The notes beneath the pieces are model-generated. The model saw nothing but the letters and a program-made list of their open reading frames with translations. It searched no databases and was not told the DNA's origin. DNA of 64,000 bases from NCBI GenBank assembly GCA_963747765.1, contig CAVVGH010000001.1, forward strand, positions 62,001 to 126,000, in the 5' to 3' direction. The stretch's first letter is position 1, and each line of letters opens with the position of its first letter. The stretch comes from VRUE01 sp963747765 (lineage in GTDB: Bacteria; Actinomycetota; Thermoleophilia; Solirubrobacterales; 70-9). Below, in pieces: positions 52,549 to 60,730 of the stretch. The translations under genes and the position numbers were made by a program.

Positions 52549-55097
52549 GCGCTCACCTTCGCGATCTCGACCATGACCGGTCCGCCGTTCAGCAGGCCGT
52601 TCGCGTTGTTCTCGGCCGTGCCCTCGACCAGGAAGCAGGTTCCCTCCTGCATCCGTTCCCTGACGGCCACCCGCGCCTGCACGCTGGTTCCGTTCTGGGC
52701 GACGCTCACCTTGTCACCCGTCTTCACGCCGAGCCGCTCCGCGTCGGCCACCGATACCTCGACCCGCTGCTGGGGCGCCAGGAACTTCAGCGGCGGGTTC
52801 AGCTCGGTGATGGGGCCCGCCCAAAGGTCCCGGTATGTGCCCAAGGCGAAGGGCTCCACCGGCACCCCCTCCTCACTCGGAAGTCGGCCGGAGGCGGCGT
52901 CGCCGTCCGAGCGCGCGGTCGGTGCCGATTCCGCAAAACGTTCGGAGGGGGAACCGGCGTCACCCCCCATGGGACCGTCCGCGGAAGCTGGGAGCGCAGA
53001 GGCGGCGTCGCGATCTTGCCAGCGGATGCCGCGGCCGGCGATCTCGGCATCGTCGATGCCGGCGTAGAACGGGACGACGCCGGTGAGGGCAGCCAGAGCG
53101 GCGGGCTGGGAATCGATCCCGGTGTCGTGGTCGAGCGCCAGCGACAGCTCGGCGAGCACGCCCCAGCCCGGCCGGATGTCGCCGGGCCGCGAGGCGCTCG
53201 GGCGGACCCGCTGCAGGCGGCCGTCGGGGTGGGTGACCGTGCCGTCTTTCTCGGCGTGCGTCTCGAGCGGGAAGACGACGTCGGCCCGGGCGGTTGTCGC
53301 GTTCTCGAACATCGAGAAGGCGACGACGTGGTCGGCGGTCGCCAGCGCCCGCTCCCAGGCCTCGCTGTCGGGAAAGTCGCGCAACGGGTCGACACCGAAG
53401 AGGACCACGGACTTCAGCTCGCCCGACTCGAGCGCCGCCCGAATCTCCTCGGTCGACTTTCCGACGAACGCTGCATTTGCCCCGTATGACGTGGTCAATG
53501 CAGCGCGTGTGTCGAGTGAGTCAGAGGCGGACGGCTCCGCCAGGCCCGGACCGGCGTCGGAAAGACAGCCAACCTCGCGCAGCCCGCGGCCGTTGGCCAG
53601 CTCGGGAATCTCGAGGAGCCCGGCGCCATCGGCATCGGATAGCTGCAGCGCGGCGGCGACATCGAGCAGGGCGCGCACGGCCCGCTCGCCCTCGCGGCCG
53701 ATCCGCTCTCCCCAGACCACCACGACCCGCCCGGCACCGCGCAGCACCTCGGCGACCGGCGCGGCCTCGCCGCTATCGCCGGCCAGGCGCAGGCAGGCGG
53801 CCAGCTCCGAGAGGAAGAGGGTGGCACCGCCCGGCGCGTAGCGCGTCGCCGCCGCGGCGCCGCCGTCGAGCGCCGTCGGGCGGTCGGTGGCGACCGCCAG
53901 CCGGGTGCCGTTGCGCCGCATCGCCTTGCGGATCCGCAGGTCGACGATCGGCGAGCTGTGCAGCGGGTCGGTGCCGACCACGAGGATCGCATCGGCCGTG
54001 TCGATGTCGCGCACTCTGGCCGAGACCTCCGGGCGCGAGAGATGCAGCAGCGCCGCCCTGCCGGGGCCGCGCGAGATGCGCGACTCGACGTGCGGAGAGC
54101 CGAGCGCCTCGCGCATGATGCGCTGCAGTAGGTAGCCCTCCTCGTTGGAGGCGTCGCCGGCGATCGCCGCGCTGGCCGCGCCGGTCGCGCGCAGGCCGTC
54201 CGCCGCGGCGGCGATCGCCTCCACCCAACCGACGGTCGCACGGCCGCGCACCCGCGGCTCGCTGACCCGCTCGGAGGCGGCGAACATCCCGAAGCCGTAG
54301 CGGCCGCGGTCGCACAGCCAGCCGTCGTCGACCTCGGAGTTGTCGCGGGCGAGGACCCGTTTCACCTGCTCGTCGCGGACCGTGAAGTTGACGTTGCACT
54401 GGCTCGGGCACAGCGTGCAGACCGAGCCCGCCTGCTCGATGTCCCAGGGCCGGGCGCGGAACCGGTAGGTGTAGTTGGTCAGCGCCCCGACCGGGCAGAG
54501 GTCGGTGATGTTGCCGTGGAAGGGAGCGATGTAGGGGCGGTCGTCGAAGGTTCCGACGTAGGTGCGGTCGCCGCGCTCCAGCAGCTGCAGCTGCGCGTCC
54601 TCGGAGATCTCCTGGCTGAAGCGCACGCAGCGGTAGCAAAGGATGCAGCGCTCGCGGTCGATCGCAACCAGCGGGCTGAGCGGCAGCGGCTTCTCGAAGT
54701 GGCGCTTGGGGTCGGTGACGCGGCTTTTGCCGGGCCCCCAGCCCATCGCGATGTCCTGCAGCGGGCACTCGCCGCCCTTGTCGCAGACGGGGCAGTCGAG
54801 CGGGTGGTTGACGAGCAGGAACTCGACCACCGCGTTCTGGGCTTCCTTGACCTCGTCGGTGCGAGTGTTGACGACCATCCCGTCGCGCACCGGGGTCGAG
54901 CACGAGGTCTGCAGTTTCGGGATCCCCTCGATCTCCACCAGGCACATGCGGCAGGCGCCAACCGGGGCGCCGAGCTTCGGCTCGTAGCAGAAGACCGGGA
55001 TCTCGACATCGCCTCGTTTGCAGGCGTCATGCAGCATCTCGCCCTCGCGCGCGGCGATCTCGCGGCCGTCGACGACGATCGTCACCTCGCGGCTCAC
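52545..55097 (-). CDS. nuoG: NADH-quinone oxidoreductase subunit G with two repeat insertions
   Basis: An 850-residue iron-sulfur subunit of the peripheral arm. N-terminal [2Fe-2S] ligands lie in CYEPKLGAPVGACRMC, the histidine-ligated cluster in HPLDCPVCDKGGECPLQD, further [4Fe-4S] ligands in CILCYRCVRF, and the N7-type CTLCPSQC plus WLCDRGRYG in the molybdopterin-like domain. The GTG at 55097 overlaps the nuoF stop by 4 bp. Element P3 encodes residues about 531-543 (TSYGANAAFVG) and element P2 residues 717-744 (SERFAESAP, ASGRLPSEEG); both lie in linkers of the C-terminal domain. Confidence 0.95.
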   Translation of the reverse strand: MSREVTIVVDGREIAAREGEMLHDACKRGDVEIPVFCYEPKLGAPVGACRMCLVEIEGIPKLQTSCSTPVRDGMVVNTRTDEVKEAQNAVVEFLLVNHPLDCPVCDKGGECPLQDIAMGWGPGKSRVTDPKRHFEKPLPLSPLVAIDRERCILCYRCVRFSQEISEDAQLQLLERGDRTYVGTFDDRPYIAPFHGNITDLCPVGALTNYTYRFRARPWDIEQAGSVCTLCPSQCNVNFTVRDEQVKRVLARDNSEVDDGWLCDRGRYGFGMFAASERVSEPRVRGRATVGWVEAIAAAADGLRATGAASAAIAGDASNEEGYLLQRIMREALGSPHVESRISRGPGRAALLHLSRPEVSARVRDIDTADAILVVGTDPLHSSPIVDLRIRKAMRRNGTRLAVATDRPTALDGGAAAATRYAPGGATLFLSELAACLRLAGDSGEAAPVAEVLRGAGRVVVVWGERIGREGERAVRALLDVAAALQLSDADGAGLLEIPELANGRGLREVGCLSDAGPGLAEPSASDSLDTRAALTTSYGANAAFVGKSTEEIRAALESGELKSVVLFGVDPLRDFPDSEAWERALATADHVVAFSMFENATTARADVVFPLETHAEKDGTVTHPDGRLQRVRPSASRPGDIRPGWGVLAELSLALDHDTGIDSQPAALAALTGVVPFYAGIDDAEIAGRGIRWQDRDAASALPASADGPMGGDAGSPSERFAESAPTARSDGDAASGRLPSEEGVPVEPFALGTYRDLWAGPITELNPPLKFLAPQQRVEVSVADAERLGVKTGDKVSVAQNGTSVQARVAVRERMQEGTCFLVEGTAENNANGLLNGGPVMVEIAKVSA
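52867..52949. repeat. In-frame palindromic element P2, copy in nuoG
   Basis: An 83-bp core equal in length and in phase to the nuoJ copy. Outside the core, ccggcaccccctcc (left) and ggagggggaaccgg (right) extend the inverted repeat. It encodes a polar segment in the linker before the last NuoG domain (LKFLAPQQRVEVS). Confidence 0.92.
53469..53505. repeat. In-frame hairpin element P3 within nuoG
   Basis: Arms cgctgcatttgcc (53469-53481) and ggtcaatgcagcg (53493-53505) pair with two mismatches around ccgtatgacgt. The wider sequence (gacgaacgctgc, tttgcc, tgacg, caatgcagcg) matches the hairpin in the 91-bp repeats at 16.1-16.4 kb. Confidence 0.75.
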
Positions 55098-56419
55098 GTC
55101 GACGCTCCCAGGGTCTCGGGGGCGCCCTGCGCCACTGCGATCCTGCCCGGCTCCTCGAGCGGGGCGCCACCGGCCGAGGCGATGACCGCCTCGAACTCCT
55201 CGCGGAATTTGCTGACCATCGCGCTGACCGGCATCGCCATCGCGTCGCCCAGCACACAGAGGCAGTGACCCATGATGTTCTTCTGGACCGAGCTGATGAT
55301 GTCGAGGTCCATCGGCGTCGCCTCGCCGCGCACCACCCGCTCGAGCATCTTCACCGTCCAGTTGGTGCCCTCGCGGCAGGGGGTGCACTTGCCGCAGGAC
55401 TCGTGGTGGTAGAAGCGCGCCGTGCGCAGCGCCATATGGGGAATCGAGACCGAGTCGTCGGCGACGATGATCGAGCCCGAGCCGAGCATCGAGCCCGCTT
55501 CAGCCATCGCCTCGAAGCTGTAGGGGAGGTCGAGCTCGGCCGGCGTGAGGACCGGCGAGGAGGAGCCGCCGGGATAGAAGGCCTTAACGGCGCGGCTCTC
55601 GAGCGGGCCGCCGGCCAGGTCGTAGACCAGCTCGCGGATCGGCATCCCCAGCTCGACCTCGTAGTTCCCCGGCCGCCGCACGCAGCCCGAGACCGAGACC
55701 ACCTTGGTCCCCGGCGACTGCTCGGTGCCAAAGCCGCGGAACCACTCGGCACCGTGGGCGACGATGCGCGGCACGTTGGAGAGCGTCTCGACGTTGTTGA
55801 TCAGGGTCGGGCCGCCGTAGAGGCCCTGCACGGCGGGGAAGGGCGGCTTCAGGCGCGGGTTGCCGCGCTTGCCCTCGAGTGCGTCGAGCAGCGCCGTCTC
55901 CTCACCGCAGATGTAGGCGCCGGCGCCCCGGTGGACGACCAGCTCCAGGTCGCGACGGCTGCCGAGGATGTCGGTGCCGAGGTAGCCGGCCCCGTAGGCC
56001 TCCGCCACCGCCTCGTCGAGGATGTCGGCCTGCTGGTCGTACTCGCCGCGGATGAAGATGAAGGCCTTGGTGGCGTCGGCGGCGAGCGCCGCGATCGCGA
56101 TTCCCTCGACCAGCTGATGCGGGTTGCGAGTCATAAGCTCGCGGTCCTTGAAAGCGCCCGGCTCGGACTCGTCCGCGTTGCAGCAGAGGTACTTCTGCAT
56201 GTGGCCGCGCGGCAGGAAGGAGGCCTTTTTGCCCATCGCGAAACCGGCCCCGCCACGGCCTCGCAGTCCCGAGTCTTCGAGTTCCTTCAGCACCTCGTCC
56301 TGTTCCATCTCCCGGTAGACACGCTCGAGCGTCCCGTAGCCGCCGTAGCTGCGATAGCCGGCCAGAGTTCGCAGGCTCGGGTCCTCGGCGTGCTTGAGGA
56401 GGACGCGCGTCTCAGGCAC
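55094..56419 (-). CDS. nuoF: NADH-quinone oxidoreductase subunit F
   Basis: A 441-residue NADH-binding subunit. It shows GLRGRGGAGFAMGKKASFL (NADH loop), CNADESEPGAFKDRELM (FMN region), GAGAYICGEETALLDALEGK and the [4Fe-4S] motif ESCGKCTPCREGTNW with the distal cysteine in MGHCLCVLGD. The GTG at 56419 is chosen because AGGTGA lies just before it; GTG 56428 is three codons upstream. Either overlaps the nuoE stop. Confidence 0.97.
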   Translation of the reverse strand: MPETRVLLKHAEDPSLRTLAGYRSYGGYGTLERVYREMEQDEVLKELEDSGLRGRGGAGFAMGKKASFLPRGHMQKYLCCNADESEPGAFKDRELMTRNPHQLVEGIAIAALAADATKAFIFIRGEYDQQADILDEAVAEAYGAGYLGTDILGSRRDLELVVHRGAGAYICGEETALLDALEGKRGNPRLKPPFPAVQGLYGGPTLINNVETLSNVPRIVAHGAEWFRGFGTEQSPGTKVVSVSGCVRRPGNYEVELGMPIRELVYDLAGGPLESRAVKAFYPGGSSSPVLTPAELDLPYSFEAMAEAGSMLGSGSIIVADDSVSIPHMALRTARFYHHESCGKCTPCREGTNWTVKMLERVVRGEATPMDLDIISSVQKNIMGHCLCVLGDAMAMPVSAMVSKFREEFEAVIASAGGAPLEEPGRIAVAQGAPETLGAST

Positions 56420-57086
56420 GGTCGTCACCTGTCGGGGATTCGCCGCCGTCCCGCGTCGGCTCGGTGTCGCCGGCCAGCGATCGCTTCTGAAGAGCCTTGT
56501 CGGGCAGCACGTCCTCGCCCGCACGGAGCTGCTCGATCGCGGTCTTCGCGTCCTCGGGGTCAAGCGGGCCGAAGTAGCGCTCGTCGATCGAGGCCATCGG
56601 AGCGATGTCGCAGGCACCCAGGCACTCGAAGCGCGTCAGGTGGACGTCTCCGCCGGGCGAGGTGACGCCGTGGCGCGCCTCGTCGGGGTCGCAGCCCGTC
56701 GCCTCACAGAAGGCCTTGAGCAGCTCGTCGCCACCCCGCATCCAGCAGCTGATGTTCGTGCAGACGGCCACCTTGTGGTCCCCGACCGGCGCGGTGTGGA
56801 AGAGGTCGTAGAAGCTGGCGACCGATTCCAGGTAGCCGGGCGTCACCCGCATCACCGCCGCCGCCTGACGGATCCCGTCCGGCGTGCACCAGCCGTAGCG
56901 CCGTTGCACGGCCCACAGTGCCGGGATCGAGGCCGATTTCCGGTCGGGGTAGCGCCCCATCAGCTCCTCGATGTGCGCCTTCAGCTCCGGCGGGCAGTTG
57001 ACCTCGTGCAGCTCGGGTATCTCCTCCGGGGCGCGGTCCGGCACCCGCCCCTCGGTCAGCGCGACATCGACCGGCAGGCGGCTCAT
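56412..57086 (-). CDS. nuoE: NADH-quinone oxidoreductase subunit E
   Basis: A 224-residue subunit with one [2Fe-2S] cluster: CTNISCWMRGG and CLGACDIAPM supply the four cysteines. IPALWAVQRRYGWCTPDGIR in the helical domain matches the family. The C-terminal 35 residues, rich in Asp, Glu and Gly, extend beyond the usual end. ATG overlaps the nuoD stop (ATGA). Confidence 0.97.
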   Translation of the reverse strand: MSRLPVDVALTEGRVPDRAPEEIPELHEVNCPPELKAHIEELMGRYPDRKSASIPALWAVQRRYGWCTPDGIRQAAAVMRVTPGYLESVASFYDLFHTAPVGDHKVAVCTNISCWMRGGDELLKAFCEATGCDPDEARHGVTSPGGDVHLTRFECLGACDIAPMASIDERYFGPLDPEDAKTAIEQLRAGEDVLPDKALQKRSLAGDTEPTRDGGESPTGDDRA

Positions 57087-58363
57087 CGGTCCACCCCGCC
57101 GAGGATCGGGTCGAGCATGCCGAGGCTGGCGATCATGTCGGCGACGTAGCTGTCGACTGCCATGTCGCGGAACGCCTGCAGGTTGACGAAGGACGCGTCG
57201 CGGAAGTGGACTCGAGCCGGCTTCGAGGAGCCGTCGGCGACGACGAAGCAGCCCAGCTCGCCGCGCGGCGACTCGATCGAGTAGTAGACCTCGCCGGGCG
57301 GCACGCGATAGCCCTCGGTGACCAGCTTGAAGTGGTGGATCAGCGACTCCATCGAGGTGGAGAGCTCCGAGCGGGGCGGCAGCACGTACTTGCGGTCGTC
57401 GGCGATGTAGGGGCCCTCCGGGAGCCCGTCGAGCGCCTGCTCGATGATCCGCACCGACTCGACCATCTCCGCCAGCCGCACCCGGTAGCGGTCGTAGTTG
57501 TCGCCGACAGTGCCGACCGGGATCTTGAACTCCATCTCCGGGTAGGCGAGATAGTCGAACGCCTTGCGCAGGTCCCAGGGCTCACCGGCGGCGCGCAGCA
57601 GCGGCCCGGTGACGCCGAGCTCGAGCAGCCGCTCGCGCGGCACGATCCCCGTCCCCTTGGTCCGCGAGAGGAAGATCTCGTTGCGGTCGAGGAGCGCCTG
57701 GTACTGGGTGACCCGCACCGGCATGTCGGCGATGAACTCGCGCAGCTTCGCCTCGAAGTCCAGCGGGATGTCCTCGATCACGCCGCCGACCTGGAAGTAG
57801 CGGGTGTGCATTCGCTGGCCGGTGGCCATTTCGAACAGGTCGAGGATCTTGTCGCGCTCGCGGAAGCAGTACCAGAGCATCGAGATCGCACCGAGGTCGA
57901 GCGCCGTCGTGCCCAGCCAGACGAGGTGGGAGTGGATCCGGTTGAGCTCGAGGAAGAGCGTCCGCAGGTAGCGGGCGCGGGGCGGAATCTCCAGTCCGAT
58001 CAGTCGCTCGACCGCGCCGCAGTAGGCCTCCATCTGGAAGAAGTAGGAGACGTAGTCCATCCGCTCCACGAAGGGGATGACCTTCCAGTAGCTCTTGTCC
58101 TCGCAGGACTTTTCGATCCCCGTGTGGACGTAGCCGATCACCGGCCGCAGGTCGCGCACCACCTCGCCTTCGAGATCGACCACGAGCCGCAGCACCCCGT
58201 GCGTGGCGGGATGGTGCGGTCCGATGTTGATCGTCATGACCTCGGTATCGACCCGGTCGCTGTGGGCGTGGCGCGCAGGGGAGGTCGCCGGCGGGTGAGC
58301 CGGGGGGCCACCCTGTGCGACCGGACCCGCGGCCGAAGAGCTGGTCCCTTGCGCCTCAGCCAT
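57083..58363 (-). CDS. nuoD: NADH-quinone oxidoreductase subunit D with repeat-derived N-terminus
   Basis: A 426-residue subunit that forms the quinone pocket with NuoB. The core starts at about residue 43 with MTINIGPHHPATHGVLRLVV, continues with GYVHTGIEKSCEDKSYWKVI and ends SFVNLQAFRDM, MLDPILGGVDR. The 35-42 residues before the core are mostly the P1 element (GPVAQGGPPAHPP). The internal ATG at residue 43 could start a protein of normal length, but the upstream ATG at 58363 overlaps nuoC by 8 bp as do other junctions, so the extended form is favoured. Confidence 0.95.
   Translation of the reverse strand: MAEAQGTSSSAAGPVAQGGPPAHPPATSPARHAHSDRVDTEVMTINIGPHHPATHGVLRLVVDLEGEVVRDLRPVIGYVHTGIEKSCEDKSYWKVIPFVERMDYVSYFFQMEAYCGAVERLIGLEIPPRARYLRTLFLELNRIHSHLVWLGTTALDLGAISMLWYCFRERDKILDLFEMATGQRMHTRYFQVGGVIEDIPLDFEAKLREFIADMPVRVTQYQALLDRNEIFLSRTKGTGIVPRERLLELGVTGPLLRAAGEPWDLRKAFDYLAYPEMEFKIPVGTVGDNYDRYRVRLAEMVESVRIIEQALDGLPEGPYIADDRKYVLPPRSELSTSMESLIHHFKLVTEGYRVPPGEVYYSIESPRGELGCFVVADGSSKPARVHFRDASFVNLQAFRDMAVDSYVADMIASLGMLDPILGGVDR
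58260..58332. repeat. In-frame palindromic element P1, copy in nuoD
   Basis: The inner sequence cggcgggtgagccggggggc and the closing accggacccgc agree with the nuoC and kgd copies. The segment encodes residues about 11-35 (GPVAQGGPPAHPPATSPARH). It is read in the same frame as the other two copies. Confidence 0.9.
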
Positions 58364-58958
58364 AGTTCCGCTCGTTGTGGGTGAAGGTGACGGGCTCGCC
58401 GCCGATCGGGAAGTCGCGGCGCTGCGGCCAGCCGACGTAGTCCTCGGGCAGCAGGATCCGCGTCAGGTTCGGGTGGCCGTTGAAGACGATTCCGAAGAAG
58501 TCGAAGACTTCCCTCTCCTGAAACTCGGCCGTCGGGAAGAGCCCCACGCACGAGTCGACTTCGGGGAGTCGGCTGCCGTTGCTCTGCGGGTGGTGTGCAG
58601 GGTCGGTTGCCGGCGGGTGAGCCGGGGGGCCACCCTGTGCGACCGGACCCGCAGCCGCTGCGGCCGGGTCGTCCAACAGCGCCTTCACGCGGAGGCGCTC
58701 GACCCGGTCGCGGTTGAGGAGCTCGTAGTGGACCGCGAAGCGGGGGGTGGATGGAAGGTAGTCGGCGGCGTGGAGGCTGGAGAGGAAGCTGTAGCCCTGC
58801 TCCGGCGCGTCGCGCAGCCAGGTGAGCACGGCGATGATCTGGGTTGGGTCGACGACAAGCGCCGGCTGCTCGCGATCGAAGCCGGTGTCGAGCACGGCAC
58901 CGGGGAGATCCTGCTCGATCTCACCGCGGATCAGCTCCAGCCCGGGGGCGTCAGGCAT
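58356..58958 (-). CDS. nuoC: NADH-quinone oxidoreductase subunit C with repeat insertion
   Basis: A 200-residue subunit. The family core has FLSSLHAADYLPSTPRFAVH, an RVKALLDD strand and, after the insertion, VGLFPTAEFQEREVFDFFGI and LTRILLPEDYVGWPQRRDFP. The P1 element encodes residues about 102-125 (GPVAQGGPPAHPPATDPAHH), placed in the loop between the strand and the EREVFDFFGI motif, where typical NuoC proteins have only a few residues. The start is ATG and the gene overlaps nuoB by 8 bp. Confidence 0.96.
   Translation of the reverse strand: MPDAPGLELIRGEIEQDLPGAVLDTGFDREQPALVVDPTQIIAVLTWLRDAPEQGYSFLSSLHAADYLPSTPRFAVHYELLNRDRVERLRVKALLDDPAAAAAGPVAQGGPPAHPPATDPAHHPQSNGSRLPEVDSCVGLFPTAEFQEREVFDFFGIVFNGHPNLTRILLPEDYVGWPQRRDFPIGGEPVTFTHNERNYG
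58584..58654. repeat. In-frame palindromic element P1, copy in nuoC
   Basis: A 71-bp copy bounded by the same ctgcgggt and acccgcag arms as the kgd copy. The central hairpin is less perfect here (ggttgccggc against gccggggggcc). It is read in the same frame as the kgd and nuoD copies. Confidence 0.9.
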
Positions 58959-59598
58959 GGATCAGCTCCCGGGCGGTCTCGTAGGCCTCCGCCGCTTCGA
59001 GGCTGGGCTTGCTGGCCGCCCCGCCGCGCGCCCACTCCTCGGTGCCGAGGGCGTTGTAGCGCTGCCGCCAGCCCTGGTCGGGGTTGCCTTTGATCTTGCG
59101 CTGCAGCTTGGTGAAGCCGTAGAGCACCGCCTCGGGCCGGGGCGGGCAGCCGGGAATGTGCATGTCGATGGGCATGAACTTGTCGGCGCCCTGGACGACC
59201 GCGTAGTTGGCGAACATGCCGCCGCTCGAGGAGCAGGCGCCCATCGAGATCGCCCATTTCGGCTCCAGCATCTGGTCGTAGAGGCGGCGGATGACCGGCG
59301 CCATCTTGATCGAGACCCGGCCCGAGAGAATGATCATGTCGGCCTGGCGAGGGGAGGCGCGCAGCGCCTCGGCGCCGAAGCGGGCCAGGTCATAGCGCGC
59401 GGTTACGATCGAGATCGGTGCCTCGATCGCGCAGCAGGCCAGGCCGAAGGTGAGCGGGAACATCGAATTCGCCCGTGCCCAGCCGAGCATCTTGTCGAAG
59501 CGGGTCATCACGACCCGCTCTTCCACGTAACGCTCCAGCTCCTCGCCCTCGAGCGTTCCCCGCAGCATGTCCCGGGCCCTCAACTGATGCCCGCGCAT
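58951..59598 (-). CDS. nuoB: NADH-quinone oxidoreductase subunit B
   Basis: The subunit carrying cluster N2. Cysteine ligands are in FGLACCAIEAP, ISMGACSSSGGMF and HIPGCPPRPEA. With the ATG at 59598 the protein is 215 residues; a TTG at 59619 preceded by weak context would add seven residues and overlap the nuoA stop. The N-terminal 35 residues (MRGHQLRARDMLRGTLEGEE) are longer and more charged than in many homologues. The C-terminal SLEAAEAYETARELIHA is an added helix. Confidence 0.96.
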   Translation of the reverse strand: MRGHQLRARDMLRGTLEGEELERYVEERVVMTRFDKMLGWARANSMFPLTFGLACCAIEAPISIVTARYDLARFGAEALRASPRQADMIILSGRVSIKMAPVIRRLYDQMLEPKWAISMGACSSSGGMFANYAVVQGADKFMPIDMHIPGCPPRPEAVLYGFTKLQRKIKGNPDQGWRQRYNALGTEEWARGGAASKPSLEAAEAYETARELIHA

Positions 59599-59609
59599 GC
59601 CCTGGCGCT

Positions 59610-59987
59610 CTACCTCCAATCCAGCGCTCCCTTCCGCCAGACATAGGCAAACGCAACGAGCAGCAAAATCACGAAGACGACCAGCTCGCCGAGGACGAAA
59701 ACGCTGTCGGCTCCCTTCAGGATCACGCCAATCGGATAGAGGAAGACGACCTCGATGTCGAAGAGGATGAAGAGCATTGCGACCAGGTAGAAGCCGACAC
59801 CCAAGCGAACGCCGCTGGAGGCGGGCACCGGGATGCCGGACTCATACGGCTCCGCCTGGCGAACGCGCGCCGCGGTGAGCCGCTTCGGGCGCCGGGGACC
59901 GACCAGGTGGTTGAGCATCACGAAGGCGCCGCCCACGGTGCCCCCGAGCAGGGCAAAGACGAGTATCGGCAGGTAGCTCTTCAGCAT
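59610..59987 (-). CDS. nuoA: NADH-quinone oxidoreductase subunit A
   Basis: A 125-residue membrane subunit with three helices, first gene of the nuo operon. Landmarks: AEPYESGIPV with the conserved acidic residues, GFYLVAMLFILFDIEVVFLY and the final VFVILLLVAFAYVWRKGAL. The ATG at 59987 gives MLKSYLPILVFALLGG, the normal start. About 60-85 bp upstream (minus strand) a TATAAC occurs that could be a -10 hexamer, without a clear -35 box. Confidence 0.96.
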   Translation of the reverse strand: MLKSYLPILVFALLGGTVGGAFVMLNHLVGPRRPKRLTAARVRQAEPYESGIPVPASSGVRLGVGFYLVAMLFILFDIEVVFLYPIGVILKGADSVFVLGELVVFVILLLVAFAYVWRKGALDWR

Positions 59988-60209
59988 TTGAGTCCGCCGC
60001 GGGACCTTTGCCGGGCTCTGTGCGCGCTCCGGCTGCCCGCGTGCAGACGGTGTTATACACCCACCTTGTGACACATTGCTACATAGTGATTTTCCGCATC
60101 AGCAAGCCGAATCCCGACCCTTTTGGGCGGATATGACGATGAGTTGGCCCCTTTTTGGCTTGAACAGGGGAGACCGGGGCTCCGCGCCCGCCCGGGAAGG
60201 GGACAAGCG

Positions 60210-60644
60210 ATGGCGGATGTCCATCTCGTCGTTGGCGTCGCACTAATCATTCTTAATCTTTTCGCCGGCCTGTTTGGCGGAATTGCCTGGCTCCGGGACC
60301 GACCCTCGGTGCCCTTCTGGTACCTGCTGCGCGCCGCCCAAGCGTCGGTCTTCCTGCAGGCAATGCTCGGGGGCCTTCTGGTCTTCACCGACCACAAGCC
60401 CAGCAACGACCTCCACTACCTGTACGGGCTCCTCCCCCTCCTCGTCTCCTTCCTCGCCGAGGGAGCGCGGGCCGGCGCGGCCGAACGGGAGCTGGGGGAC
60501 GTCGACTTCGAATCGCTCCCCGCCGAGAGCCAGCGGTCGCTGGCGCTGTCAATCGTCCGCCGCGAGATGGGGATCATGGCGGTCAGCTGCGGGGTCATCC
60601 TTTTCCTCGCCCTGCGCGCAGCGACGACCAGCGGCGCCTTCTGA
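60210..60644 (+). CDS. Small integral membrane protein of unknown function
   Basis: A 144-residue protein with about four helices: VHLVVGVALIILNLFAGLFG, VPFWYLLRAAQASVFLQAML, DLHYLYGLLPLLVSFLAEGA, and IMAVSCGVILFLALRAATTS at the end. The ATG at 60210 has GAAGGGGAC in front. It is divergent from nuoA; the 222-bp gap must hold the promoters of both. The conserved-looking HKPSNDLHYLYG between helices 2 and 3 may be functional. No named family is recognised. Confidence 0.75.
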   Translation: MADVHLVVGVALIILNLFAGLFGGIAWLRDRPSVPFWYLLRAAQASVFLQAMLGGLLVFTDHKPSNDLHYLYGLLPLLVSFLAEGARAGAAERELGDVDFESLPAESQRSLALSIVRREMGIMAVSCGVILFLALRAATTSGAF

Positions 60645-60730
60645 GCGATACCCCGCGACCCCATGGGACCTATCTCACTGACGCTGCCCGCTTCACCCAG
60701 GCCCCAGCCGCTCCGACCAGACCACCTCCG

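Noticed and set aside
57083..58234. Short form of NuoD starting at the internal ATG (residue 43)
   Set aside because: The upstream ATG gives the 8-bp overlap usual in this operon, and the frame is open with codon use consistent with coding; the extension is explained by element P1.
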